NCBI RefSeq assembly: GCF_900105945.1
Contig: NZ_FNSO01000004.1
Coordinates: 1,364,001 to 1,428,000 of the forward strand
Direction of reading: 5' to 3'
Source: Amycolatopsis tolypomycina
GTDB lineage: Bacteria; Actinomycetota; Actinomycetes; Mycobacteriales; Pseudonocardiaceae
DNA: 64,000 nt
Part shown: positions 8,231 through 16,456 of the stretch, piece after piece
How positions within the stretch are numbered: the stretch's first letter is position 1
Layout of the letters: each line of letters opens with the position of its first letter
Translations under genes and position numbers: made by a program
Notes under the pieces: generated by a model
What the model was told of the DNA's origin: nothing
Seen by the model: only the letters and a program-made list of their open reading frames with translations
Databases searched by the model: none

Positions 8231-8623
8231 TCATCGTCCCTTCCGCGCCGCGCGCGTCGCCGCCAGGCCGGCCGCGACCGCTGCCAGGCACAGGCCCACC
8301 GACGCGGCCGCGTAGGCCAGGGATCCCGCGAGGCGGCCGGTCGTCGCCGCGTCGAGGGTGTCGGTGACGAACGTGGAGAACGTGGTGAAGCCGCCGAGGA
8401 TCCCGACGCCGAGGAACGGCCGGAGCAGGTGGTGCGGGTGGGCGGCGGTCGTGAGGATCGCCATCAGGACGCCGATGAGCAGGCAGCCGAGCACGTTGGT
8501 GAGCAGCGTCGCGACGGCGAACTCGCCGCGGGCGTGCGGGATCGCGAGCGACAGGCCGTAGCGGGCGAGGCTGCCGAGCGCGCCGCCGGCACCGATCGCC
8601 GCCAGGACGTCCCACCGCGGCAC
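8231..8623 (-). CDS. crcB: fluoride channel CrcB/Fluc (first of pair)
   Basis: A 130-residue CrcB/Fluc paralogue with the same four-helix plan. Visible motifs are GAGGALGSLARYG, NVLGCLLIGVL and GILGGFTTFSTFVTD. It probably forms a heterodimeric fluoride channel with the product of the gene that follows it by 4 nt. Two GTG starts are possible; I prefer 8623 because GGAGG then lies 8 nt upstream, whereas for 8632 the ribosome binding site would touch the start codon. The upstream region is shared with the divergent iron-regulated operon. Confidence 0.88.
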   Translation of the reverse strand: MPRWDVLAAIGAGGALGSLARYGLSLAIPHARGEFAVATLLTNVLGCLLIGVLMAILTTAAHPHHLLRPFLGVGILGGFTTFSTFVTDTLDAATTGRLAGSLAYAAASVGLCLAAVAAGLAATRAARKGR

Positions 8624-8743
8624 GCTGATCACCTCCTCGCGGTGAACCTACTCCCGATGGCCGACGCGTTCCCGCCACCCGGTCGAGCATGCTGGACGAG
8701 GTCGGATGACAGGCAGCCGTCGGTCGCCGTAGTGTTGCTCAGC

Positions 8744-8762
8744 GTAGGCAAGGCAATCCTAA
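8744..8762 (+). promoter_or_regulatory. probable iron box (IdeR/DmdR site)
   Basis: The 19-mer GTAGGCAAGGCAATCCTAA matches the recalled IdeR/DmdR1 consensus TTAGGTTAGGCTAACCTAA at 14 of 19 positions, including the outer TAGG and CCTAA arms. It lies 14 nt before the ATG of the siderophore operon, where a bound Fe(II)-repressor would stop transcription in iron-replete cells. This supports the siderophore reading of the operon. Confidence 0.7.
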
Positions 8763-8776
8763 GGAAGGCAGGGCAC

Positions 8777-10504
8777 ATGCGGGCAGACGGGCTGGCCGGA
8801 GGCCAGGGCGGCGCGGACCGGCTCGCCGAGCTGATCCCGGCGGCCCTCCGCGGAATGGCGGCAGGAGTCGCAGAACGCGGCGGCCCGGCCCCGGCAGGCG
8901 GACCGGCCGCGGTGGCGGCGGCCCTGGTGGCGGAGCGCGGTGAGGTCGAGGCTGCCCCGACCGGCTCGGCTGTTGCCGGGGATCGCGCGCCCGCGGCGCT
9001 CTTGCCCGACGCAACTCCCGCCGGGCCGGGCTTCGCGCCCGCCGGGCCGATCTCGGCGGGCGAGCCGCGACCGGCCGCCGAGCCCGGGGACCCCGCGCGC
9101 GCCGTCGAGGCGATCGCGGCCGGCGCGGAGCCCGCCGAGTCGCACCACGCCGAGCCGCAGCCCGCCGAGCCGCACCACACCGAGCCGCACCACACCGAGC
9201 CGCACCACACGGCGCCCACCCCGCCCTCCCGAACCGGCGCCCTGCCCCGCGGCGGCGTCGGTGCCGAAGCCGCGCTCGAACAGCTCAGCCGGCTTCTCGC
9301 CGCGGGCTCTGCCGATCCCGCGGATCCCGCCTGTGCCGCCCACCTCCACTGCCCGCCCCTCGCCGTGGCCGTGGCCGCCGATGTCGTCGCCAGTGCCCTC
9401 AACCCCTCCATGGACTCCTGGGACCAGGCGCCCGTCGCCAGTGAACTCGAACGCGAGTTCACCTCCGGGATCGCGCGGCTCTGCTACCCCGACGCCGCAA
9501 ACCCCGACGCCGTCGTGACCACCGGGGGCACCGAATCCAACCTCCTCGGCCTCCTCCTCGCCCGCGAAAACGGCGTCGTCCAGCCCGTCTGCGGGGCCAA
9601 CGCCCACCACAGCGTCGCCCGGGCCGCCTGGCTGCTCGGCCTGCCCGCGCCGATCGTCGTCCCCTGCGCAGGCGATCGGCTGCTTCCCGACGCCCTCGAA
9701 ACGGTCCTCACCCCCGGCTGCGTCGTCGTCGCCACCGCCGGGACCACCAACACCGGCACCCTCGACCCGCTGCCCGAAATCGCCCGGATCTGCCACCGGC
9801 ACCAGGCCCGGCTGCACGTCGACGCCGCCTACGGGGGCATGGCGCTCTGCAGCGACACCCTCAAAACCAAGCTCGCCGGGCTCGAACTGGCCGACTCCGT
9901 CGCGCTCGACCTGCACAAGTTCGGCTGGCAGCCGGTCGCCGCCGGGCTCTTCGCCGCCCGGGACGCCGCCGATCTCGGCGCCCTCACCGTCCGCGCCGAG
10001 TACCTCAACGCCGACGACGACACCGAAGCCGGCCTGCCCGACCTGCTCGGCCGCTCCATCCGGACGTCGCGGCGGCCGGACGCCTTCCGGATGGCCGTCA
10101 CCGTGCACGCCCTGGGCACCGACGGACTCGGCGCGCTCGTCGAACGCTGCTGCGCCACCGCCGCCGAGGTCGCCCGGCACGTCGACGAGCACCCCGGCCT
10201 GCGGCTCTGGGGCCCGCCCGAACTGTCCACTGTGGTCCTGCGCCCGGTCGTCGCCGACAAGACCGAGACCGCCGGTGACGAGCTCGTCGCGCGCGTCCGC
10301 CGCGCCCTCCTCGAAGCCGGCACCGCCGTCATCGGCCGGGCCGCGCTGCCGACCGGGCCGGGCGGCGCGAACCAGCTGTGGCTCAAGCTGACGCTGCTGC
10401 ACCCGCACACCACCGCCGCCGACTACGTCCCGCTGCTCGACCGGATCGTCGCCACCGCCGGGGCCGAGCTCGTCGCCGGCCGGGAAAGCCCGGTCGCTTC
10501 GTGA
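8777..10504 (+). CDS. PLP-dependent decarboxylase, siderophore type, with His-rich N-terminal linker
   Basis: A 575-residue group II PLP decarboxylase related to DesA (lysine) and diaminobutyrate decarboxylases, expected to make a diamine such as cadaverine for siderophore assembly. The core starts near residue 160. It contains NPSMDSWDQAP, TTGGTESNLLGLLLARE, the cofactor aspartate in HVDAAYGG and the Schiff-base K381 in LDLHKFGWQP. The first roughly 155 residues are Ala/Pro/Gly-rich and end in ESHHAEPQPA followed by three EPHHT units, about 90 residues longer than DesA. The ATG has AAGGAAGGCAGGG upstream. The stop overlaps the GTG of the hydroxylase gene. Family firm; the amino acid substrate is not settled by sequence. 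Confidence 0.85.
   Translation: MRADGLAGGQGGADRLAELIPAALRGMAAGVAERGGPAPAGGPAAVAAALVAERGEVEAAPTGSAVAGDRAPAALLPDATPAGPGFAPAGPISAGEPRPAAEPGDPARAVEAIAAGAEPAESHHAEPQPAEPHHTEPHHTEPHHTAPTPPSRTGALPRGGVGAEAALEQLSRLLAAGSADPADPACAAHLHCPPLAVAVAADVVASALNPSMDSWDQAPVASELEREFTSGIARLCYPDAANPDAVVTTGGTESNLLGLLLARENGVVQPVCGANAHHSVARAAWLLGLPAPIVVPCAGDRLLPDALETVLTPGCVVVATAGTTNTGTLDPLPEIARICHRHQARLHVDAAYGGMALCSDTLKTKLAGLELADSVALDLHKFGWQPVAAGLFAARDAADLGALTVRAEYLNADDDTEAGLPDLLGRSIRTSRRPDAFRMAVTVHALGTDGLGALVERCCATAAEVARHVDEHPGLRLWGPPELSTVVLRPVVADKTETAGDELVARVRRALLEAGTAVIGRAALPTGPGGANQLWLKLTLLHPHTTAADYVPLLDRIVATAGAELVAGRESPVAS
9166..9210 (+). repeat. 15-bp tandem repeat encoding EPHHT units
   Basis: Three perfect tandem copies of CGAGCCGCACCACAC (9166, 9181, 9196) inside the decarboxylase gene, preceded by two diverged copies from about 9136. 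They encode the repeating pentapeptide EPHHT. The repeat keeps frame, so copy number can change without breaking the gene. Confidence 0.9.
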
Positions 10505-11778
10505 GGCGCCACCACCTCGCCGGCGTCGGGATCGGGCCGTTCAACCTTTCGCTCGCGGCCCTCGCCGCCGGTGTCGAAAGCCTCGACGCCGTCTTCTTCG
10601 ACGCCCGCCCCGAGTTCCGCTGGCACCCCGGCCTGCTCGTCGAGGGCGCGACGCTGCAGGTGCCGTTCCTGGCCGACCTCGTCACGCTGGTCGACCCGAC
10701 GAACCCGTTCTCCTTCCTCAACTACCTGCGCGACCGCGGCCGCCTGCTGCCGTTCTACTTCGCCGAGCGGTTCCACATGCCGCGTGTCGAATACGACGAC
10801 TACGGCCGCTGGGCCGCCGCGCGGCTGCCGTCGTGCCACTTCGGCCACGAGGTGACCGGCATCCGCTGGGCAGGCGACGCCTTCGAACTCACCATCGCCG
10901 GCCGGGAACCGGTGCTCGCGGACCACGTCGTGCTCGGCGTCGGCTCGGTGCCGTCGGTGCCGGCACCGCTGCGGGACCTCGTCGCCGATCCCGGCGTCCC
11001 GGCGTGGCATTCGGCCGACTACCTGACGCACCGGGAAGAACTCCTCGCCGCCGAGAGCGTCACCGTCGTCGGCTCCGGGCAGTCGGGTGCCGAAGTCGTG
11101 CTCGACCTGCTCCGCAACCGATCCACAGTGGACGGCCTGCGCTGGCTCGCCCGCACCCCCGCGTTCGCGCCGATGGAGTACTCGAAACTCGGCCTGGAAC
11201 AGTTCACGCCGGACTACACCGCGTACTTCCACAGCCTGCCCGAAGCCGTCCGCGACCGGCTGCTGCCCACGCAGTGGCAGCTCTACAAGGGCATCGACAC
11301 CGAAACGATCGGCGCGATCCACGACGAGCTCTACCGCCGCAGCATCACCGGCCCGCCGGGAGCGGTGCTGACCCCGGGCGTCGAGGTCGTCGGATCGTCC
11401 ACAGTAGACGGACAGGTCGAACTGCGGGTCCGGCACGCGCAGCAGGGGCGCGAAGCCACCTTGCGCACCGGCGCGGTCGTCGCGGCCACCGGGTACGCGG
11501 AAGCGCCGACCGGGCCGCTGCTGGCCGGGCTCGGCGACGCCGTCCACCGCGACGCGCAGGGCAGGCTCGAAGTCGACGCCGGCTACCGCGTCGCGCTCGA
11601 CGTGCCGGGCTCGCTGTTCGTGCAGAACGCCGAACGGCACACCCACGGGCCCGGCGCCCCCGACCTCGGTCTCGGCGCGTGGCGGGCGGCCGTGATCCTC
11701 AACGCCGTGTGCGGCAAGACCGTGCACGAGCTGCCCGACCGCACCGCCTTCACCACGTTCGGCCTGGAGGAGAAGTGA
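10501..11778 (+). CDS. amine N-hydroxylase (SidA/IucD/PvdA/DesB family)
   Basis: A 425-residue flavin- and NADPH-dependent N-monooxygenase that hydroxylates a terminal amine of a diamine, lysine or ornithine to prepare a hydroxamate. The FAD site is GVGIGPFNL (8-16), the NADPH site VVGSGQSGAE begins near residue 189, and the C-terminal signature NAERHTHG with LGLGAWR is present. The GTG start at 10501 overlaps the stop of the decarboxylase, so the diamine product is the likely substrate, as in desferrioxamine assembly (DesA then DesB). Expected to be cytosolic. Start chosen by the overlap and by the position of the FAD motif. Confidence 0.9.
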   Translation: MRRHHLAGVGIGPFNLSLAALAAGVESLDAVFFDARPEFRWHPGLLVEGATLQVPFLADLVTLVDPTNPFSFLNYLRDRGRLLPFYFAERFHMPRVEYDDYGRWAAARLPSCHFGHEVTGIRWAGDAFELTIAGREPVLADHVVLGVGSVPSVPAPLRDLVADPGVPAWHSADYLTHREELLAAESVTVVGSGQSGAEVVLDLLRNRSTVDGLRWLARTPAFAPMEYSKLGLEQFTPDYTAYFHSLPEAVRDRLLPTQWQLYKGIDTETIGAIHDELYRRSITGPPGAVLTPGVEVVGSSTVDGQVELRVRHAQQGREATLRTGAVVAATGYAEAPTGPLLAGLGDAVHRDAQGRLEVDAGYRVALDVPGSLFVQNAERHTHGPGAPDLGLGAWRAAVILNAVCGKTVHELPDRTAFTTFGLEEK

Positions 11779-11780
11779 GC

Positions 11781-13508
11781 ATGGACGAGGCGGCCGCCTG
11801 GCGCGCGGCCGGTGCGCTGATCACGCACAAGATGCTCGGCGAGCTGTCCTACGAGCACATGCTGGAGCCGGTCGCGGCCGACGACGGCGCCTACCGCCTG
11901 GAACTGCCGGGCGCGGTCTACACGTTCCGCGCCCGGCGGGGCGCGTTCGACGCCCTCACCGTCGAACCCGGCAGCGCGCGGCGGTCCGGGGAACCGGTGA
12001 CCGACCCGCGGACCCTCGTCGTCGACGCCCGGGAGGTCCTCGGCCTGAGCGGGCTGCGGCTGGCCGACGTGCTCGCCGAACTGACCTCGACGGTCGCCAA
12101 CGAGGCCGCCCGCCTGCGTCGCGCGCCGAGCGCGGCCGAGTTGTCCACTATGGACTACAACCTCGCCGACGGGCACCTCACCGGGCACCCGCGGCTCGTG
12201 CTCAACAAGGGCCGCGTGGGGTTCTCCGCGCGTGACCGGGCGCGCTACGCCCCGGAAGCGGGGGAGGACGTCCGGTTGCGCTGGTTCGCCGTGCACCCCG
12301 AACACGCCGAGTTCCGCTGCGTCGACGAGCTGAGCCGGGACGCGCTGCTGGCCGCCGAGCTGGGCGAGCTGCGCGACGAGTTCGCCGCGAAGGCGCCGGG
12401 GAACTACGTCTGGGTGCCCGTGCACCCGTGGCAGGCCGACGAAATCCTCGGCACGCTCTACGCCGCCGAGCTCGCCACCGGCGTCGTGATCGAGCTCGGG
12501 GAGAGCGCCGACGCCTATCGTCCGCACCAGACCGTCCGGACACTGGCGAACGTGAGCACGCCCGGCCGGCACGACGTCAAGACCGCCGTTTCGGTGCGGA
12601 ACACGCTCGTCTACCGGGGGCTCAACTCGGCGGCCACGCTCGCCGGGCCGTCGGTGACGTCGTGGCTGCGGCAGGTCAGCGCCGGCGATCCGCTGCTGTC
12701 GGACGAATACCGGTTCGGGCTGCTCGGCGAGGTCGCGAGCGTTTCGGTGCAGCACCCGCTGTTCGGGCACCTCGAGGAACTGCCGTACCGGTTCCACGAG
12801 ACCCTCGGTGCGCTGTGGCGCGAACCCATCCGGCTCGCCGAGGGGGAACGCGCGATCTCGTTCGCCGCGCTGCCGTACCGCGGTCCGAACGGTGGTTCGG
12901 TGCTGGCGCACCTGATCGGCGGCGGGGACGCGGAGGCGTGGCTGACGCGGCTGTTCGACCTGACGCTCACGCCGTTGCTGCAGTGGCTGTTGCGCCACGG
13001 CGTCGGGTTCTGCCCGCACGGCCAGAACCTGATCCTGGTCGTCGATGCCGCCGGATTGCCGCAGCGGGTGCTGATCAAGGACTTCGCCCAGGGCGTCGAC
13101 CTGCTCGACGAACAGCTGCCGAGCTATGCGTCACTGCCGCCCGAGGCGGCCGCGGACATGCTGCGGTGGCCAGCGCACCTGCTCGCGCAGTCGCTGTTCA
13201 GCTCGGTGTTCTCCGGTCAGTTCCGGTTCTGGGCCGAACTGCTGCTCGACGAGGCCGGCCTGCCGCGGGCGGCGTTCTGGGCCCTCGTGCGCGAGATCGT
13301 CGGCCGCTACCGCGACCGGAACCCCGACCTGGCCGTGCGGTTCGACGCGTGCCGGCTGTTCGCGCCCGACGTCGAGCGGGTGACGCTCAACCGGGAGCAC
13401 TTCGCCGGGCAGGGCTTCGACAAGGTGGAACGGGACGACGAGTTCGACGTCCGCTGGGGGCGGGTGCCGAACCCGCTGCGCGCCCCGGATCCGGGTGGCG
13501 CCTGGTGA
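11781..13508 (+). CDS. IucA/IucC-type siderophore synthetase (NIS synthetase)
   Basis: A 575-residue ATP-dependent synthetase of the IucA/IucC family, which joins carboxylates to amines or hydroxylamines to build siderophores without a peptide synthetase. Family features are the VPVHPWQ motif near residues 213-219, the FSAALPYRG-like segment (ISFAALPYRGPN), GFCPHGQNLILV and VLIKDFAQGVDL, which form the ATP and metal sites. The N-terminal motif reads GHPRLVLNKGRVGF, whereas many relatives have HPxHPxxK; that may hint at an unusual subfamily. The ATG at 11781 has GGAGGAGAAG upstream; a GTG two codons earlier is possible. The gene is 2 nt behind the hydroxylase gene. Confidence 0.9.
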   Translation: MDEAAAWRAAGALITHKMLGELSYEHMLEPVAADDGAYRLELPGAVYTFRARRGAFDALTVEPGSARRSGEPVTDPRTLVVDAREVLGLSGLRLADVLAELTSTVANEAARLRRAPSAAELSTMDYNLADGHLTGHPRLVLNKGRVGFSARDRARYAPEAGEDVRLRWFAVHPEHAEFRCVDELSRDALLAAELGELRDEFAAKAPGNYVWVPVHPWQADEILGTLYAAELATGVVIELGESADAYRPHQTVRTLANVSTPGRHDVKTAVSVRNTLVYRGLNSAATLAGPSVTSWLRQVSAGDPLLSDEYRFGLLGEVASVSVQHPLFGHLEELPYRFHETLGALWREPIRLAEGERAISFAALPYRGPNGGSVLAHLIGGGDAEAWLTRLFDLTLTPLLQWLLRHGVGFCPHGQNLILVVDAAGLPQRVLIKDFAQGVDLLDEQLPSYASLPPEAAADMLRWPAHLLAQSLFSSVFSGQFRFWAELLLDEAGLPRAAFWALVREIVGRYRDRNPDLAVRFDACRLFAPDVERVTLNREHFAGQGFDKVERDDEFDVRWGRVPNPLRAPDPGGAW

Positions 13509-14809
13509 CGGCCTTCGCGCGGCCGGCCGGGCCGCGGTCGCTCTCCGCCCGGCGCGCGGCGGCCGCGGCAGGCTCGGCCGTGCTCCGTGGCGTGCTCGAG
13601 GAGGACGGCGCCCGGCTGCTGCTGCTGGTCCCCGATCCGCATTCCCGGTTCGCCGCGGTGGAGCTGGCCGCGCCGTTCGCCGCTTCGGCGCTCGAAGACG
13701 GCTACGGCGTCTGCAGCTACGTCTTCGCGTGGACGCCGGAGCGGGAGCCGCTGCCGGCGTCGGGCGTGCTGGGTGGGTATCTCGAAGGGTTCGGCGATCT
13801 GCGGGTGCGGCCGGACGCCGCTTCGGCCATTTCCCTGGGCGACCGGACGTGGGCAGTGGTGGCTGACGCCGAGTGGCCGTCCGGTGCGGCCGCCGAGCTG
13901 GCGCCGCGGGAGGTGCTGCGGGGGCAGCTGGCGGCTTTGGAGGGCTTGGGGCTGGTGCCTTCGGTGGGCATCGAGCACGAGGTCGTGTTCCGTGACGCGG
14001 CCGGGCCGCTCACCCCCCACGGCGTCGACTACGCGGTGGGCGGGACCGAACGGCTGGCGCCGTTGCTGCGTGACCTGCGGGCGGATCTGGCGGATGCCGG
14101 GCTCGGGGTCGAGTCCGCGCGGGCCGAGTGCCACCCGGGGCAGTACGAAATCGTGCTGCGGCACCGGGACGCCCTGGCCGCCTGCGACGACGTTCTCCTG
14201 CAGCAGCTGGTCGTGCGGCGGGCCGCCGCCCGGCACGGTGTCACCGCCGACTACCTGGCCGCTCCCGAGCCGGGGCAGGGCAACTCCGGGCACGTCCACC
14301 TGTCGTTGTCCGCCGTGGACGGCTCGGAGCCGGATCTGCTGGGCGGGTTCCTGGCCGGCGTCCTCCGTGAAGCTCGTGCGTTGACGGCCGTGTGGGCACC
14401 GACGTGGAACTCCTACGTCCGGCTGCGGACCGCGCCGTTTTCGCCGCGCGAGGTGCGGTGGGGGCACGACGACCGGACTGCGTCGGTGCGGGTCGCCGGG
14501 GCCGGGGGTGACCGGCGGCTGGAGTTCCGGTTCGCCGGCGCCGACGCCCAGCCGCACCTCGTGGTCGCGGCTCTGCTGGCGGCCGGGCGGTTCGGGCTGG
14601 AGGAGGGGCTGAGGCCGCCCGAGCCGGGGGTGTCCGTGGGGTCGCTGGCTGCTTCGCCGTGGGAGGCGTTGTCGTTGCTGGATCGGGTGGGGGAGTTGCT
14701 GGGGACCGACGTCGCGGCTCAGCTGGCGGCGCTGCTGACCGAGGAGATCGAATCCGGGCTGGACGCGGTCACCGACTGGCAGCGTCGCCGGGGGGCGTTG
14801 CGATCCTGA
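13505..14809 (+). CDS. glutamine synthetase-like ligase in siderophore operon
   Basis: A 434-residue member of the glutamine synthetase superfamily, closer to the gamma-glutamyl-amine ligases (PuuA/GlnT type) than to housekeeping GlnA. Catalytic motifs are kept: the metal-binding ExE in GIEHEVVF (E157, E159), ECHPGQYEIVL, GHVHLSL, NSYVRLR and RRLEFRFAGADAQPHLV. The enzyme should activate a carboxylate as an acyl phosphate and join it to an amine. Its GTG start overlaps the stop of the synthetase gene, so it belongs to the same operon, where no acetyl- or succinyltransferase is present. I infer it supplies an amide bond, perhaps a glutamyl unit, in the siderophore. That role is unproven. Confidence 0.8.
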   Translation: MTAFARPAGPRSLSARRAAAAAGSAVLRGVLEEDGARLLLLVPDPHSRFAAVELAAPFAASALEDGYGVCSYVFAWTPEREPLPASGVLGGYLEGFGDLRVRPDAASAISLGDRTWAVVADAEWPSGAAAELAPREVLRGQLAALEGLGLVPSVGIEHEVVFRDAAGPLTPHGVDYAVGGTERLAPLLRDLRADLADAGLGVESARAECHPGQYEIVLRHRDALAACDDVLLQQLVVRRAAARHGVTADYLAAPEPGQGNSGHVHLSLSAVDGSEPDLLGGFLAGVLREARALTAVWAPTWNSYVRLRTAPFSPREVRWGHDDRTASVRVAGAGGDRRLEFRFAGADAQPHLVVAALLAAGRFGLEEGLRPPEPGVSVGSLAASPWEALSLLDRVGELLGTDVAAQLAALLTEEIESGLDAVTDWQRRRGALRS

Positions 14810-14863
14810 TCCGCTCGCCGTGGGGGGTTGCGCCGGCGGCTCCGGGTGCGCAGGCTCGACGTC

Positions 14864-16273
14864 GTGAGCGAGCACGAGTACGACCTCATCGTCATCGGTT
14901 CGGGCCCCGGCGGGCAGAAGGCCGCGATCGCCGCGGCGAAGCTCGGCAAGAAGGTGGCGGTCGTCGACCGGCACGACATGGTCGGCGGGGTGTGCGTCAA
15001 CACCGGCACGATCCCGTCCAAGACGCTGCGCGAGGCCGTGCTCTACCTGACCGGCATGAACCAGCGCGAGCTCTACGGCGCGAGCTACCGCGTCAAGCAG
15101 GACATCACCATCGCCGACCTGCTCGCGCGCACCCAGCACGTCGTCGGGCGCGAGGTCCAGGTCGTGCGCGCGCAACTGATGCGCAACCACATCGACCTGG
15201 TCGACGGCACCGGCTCGTTCACCGACCCGCACACCGTGCTGGTCGAGGGCCGCCACCGCGGCGACCGGCGGACGCTGTCGGCCGACCACGTCGTCATCGC
15301 CACCGGCACCCGGCCGGCGCGGCCGAAGCAGGTCGACTTCGACGCCGCCCGCGTGCTCGACTCCGACGAGATCCTGCGGCTCGAGCAGATCCCGTCCTCG
15401 CTGGTCGTGGTGGGCGCCGGGGTGATCGGGATCGAGTACGCGTCGATGTTCGCCGCGCTCGGATCGCGGGTCACCGTCGTCGAGCAGCGCGACCACATGC
15501 TCGACTTCTGCGACCCGGAGATCGTCGAGTCGCTCAAGTTCCAGCTGCGCGACCTCGGCGTCACGTTCCGCTTCGGCGAGAAGGTCGCGGACGTGGCGGT
15601 GAACGACCACGCGACGATCACGACCCTGGTCAGCGGCAAGCGCATCCCCGCCGACGGCGTGATGTACTCGGCGGGCCGCCAGGGCATGACCGGCGAGCTC
15701 AACCTCGAGGCGGCGGGCCTGACGGCGGACGAACGCGGCAGGCTGGCGGTCGACGAGAACTACCGCACGGCGGTCCCGCACATCTACGCGGTCGGCGACG
15801 TGATCGGCTTCCCGGCACTGGCGGCGACGTCGATGGACCAGGGCAGGCTCGCGGCCTACCACGCGTTCGGCGAGCCGGCGCACGAGCTGGGCGCGCTGCA
15901 GCCGATCGGCATCTACACGATCCCGGAGATCTCGTACGTCGGCGCGACCGAGGCCCAGCTGACGTCGTCGTCGGTGCCGTACGAGGTGGGCATCGCCCGC
16001 TACCGCGAGCTGGCACGCGGCCAGATCACGGGCGACAGCTACGGCATGCTCAAGCTCCTGGTGTCCACGGCCGACCGGAAACTCCTCGGCGTCCACGTGT
16101 TCGGCACGGGCGCAACGGACCTGGTCCACATCGGACAGGCGGTGATGGGCTGCGGCGGCACGGTCGACTACCTGGTGGACGCGGTGTTCAACTACCCGAC
16201 GCTCTCGGAGGCGTACAAGGTCGCGGCACTGGACGCGACCAACAAGATCCGGGCGCTGGAGCGGTTTTCCTGA
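14864..16273 (+). CDS. sthA: soluble pyridine nucleotide transhydrogenase
   Basis: A 469-residue FAD flavoprotein of the disulfide oxidoreductase fold that passes hydride between NADPH and NAD+ in the cytosol. The FAD motif is [11 protein letters not shown] and the NAD(P) motif [15 protein letters not shown]. At the site where lipoamide dehydrogenase and mercuric reductase have CxxxxC, this protein has C44-VNTG-T49, losing the second cysteine, as is characteristic of SthA. GTG 14864 gives the usual MSEHEYDL-type start; an in-frame GTG at 14846 is possible. The gene is 54 nt behind the siderophore operon, with no terminator seen between them. Confidence 0.9.
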   Translation: MSEHEYDLIVIGSGPGGQKAAIAAAKLGKKVAVVDRHDMVGGVCVNTGTIPSKTLREAVLYLTGMNQRELYGASYRVKQDITIADLLARTQHVVGREVQVVRAQLMRNHIDLVDGTGSFTDPHTVLVEGRHRGDRRTLSADHVVIATGTRPARPKQVDFDAARVLDSDEILRLEQIPSSLVVVGAGVIGIEYASMFAALGSRVTVVEQRDHMLDFCDPEIVESLKFQLRDLGVTFRFGEKVADVAVNDHATITTLVSGKRIPADGVMYSAGRQGMTGELNLEAAGLTADERGRLAVDENYRTAVPHIYAVGDVIGFPALAATSMDQGRLAAYHAFGEPAHELGALQPIGIYTIPEISYVGATEAQLTSSSVPYEVGIARYRELARGQITGDSYGMLKLLVSTADRKLLGVHVFGTGATDLVHIGQAVMGCGGTVDYLVDAVFNYPTLSEAYKVAALDATNKIRALERFS

Positions 16274-16290
16274 GCCGCCGGGCCGGGACC

Positions 16291-16343
16291 TCATGAAAGG
16301 GTCGTTCAGTGCGTCCGACGTCATGAACGACTCTTTCATGACA
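16291..16343. repeat. dispersed paired palindrome (copy 2)
   Basis: A decayed first half (TCATGAAAGGGTCGTTCAGTG) is followed by a better palindrome, GTCATGAACGACTCTTTCATGAC. It belongs to the same family as 1581-1640 and 18391-18446 and lies between sthA and the radical SAM gene. Together with the copy at 18391 it brackets that gene. Confidence 0.85.
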
Positions 16344-16420
16344 TCCGGGCCCGGCCGGCCTCGTCCCAGCCGTCACAGCAGCACCACCGGAACCACGTGA
16401 TCCGCTGGTCCCGAACCGGT

Positions 16421-16446
16421 TTGACACCTGTCTAGAACATATGTTC
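16421..16446 (+). promoter_or_regulatory. SOS (LexA) box and -35 element
   Basis: GAACATATGTTC at 16435-16446 is a perfect match to the actinobacterial LexA palindrome GAAC-N4-GTTC. TTGACA at 16421-16426 is a good -35 hexamer; a weak -10 (TCGACT, 16445-16450) would sit 6 nt before the GTG start, giving a leaderless message. LexA would occupy the space between the two promoter elements. I recall a similar LexA box before the M. tuberculosis homologue Rv2578c, which should be checked. Confidence 0.8.
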
Positions 16447-16456
16447 GACTGACGCC

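Noticed and set aside
8640..8776. Fluoride riboswitch before the crcB genes
   Set aside because: No recognisable fluoride riboswitch core could be found on the minus strand in this spacer.
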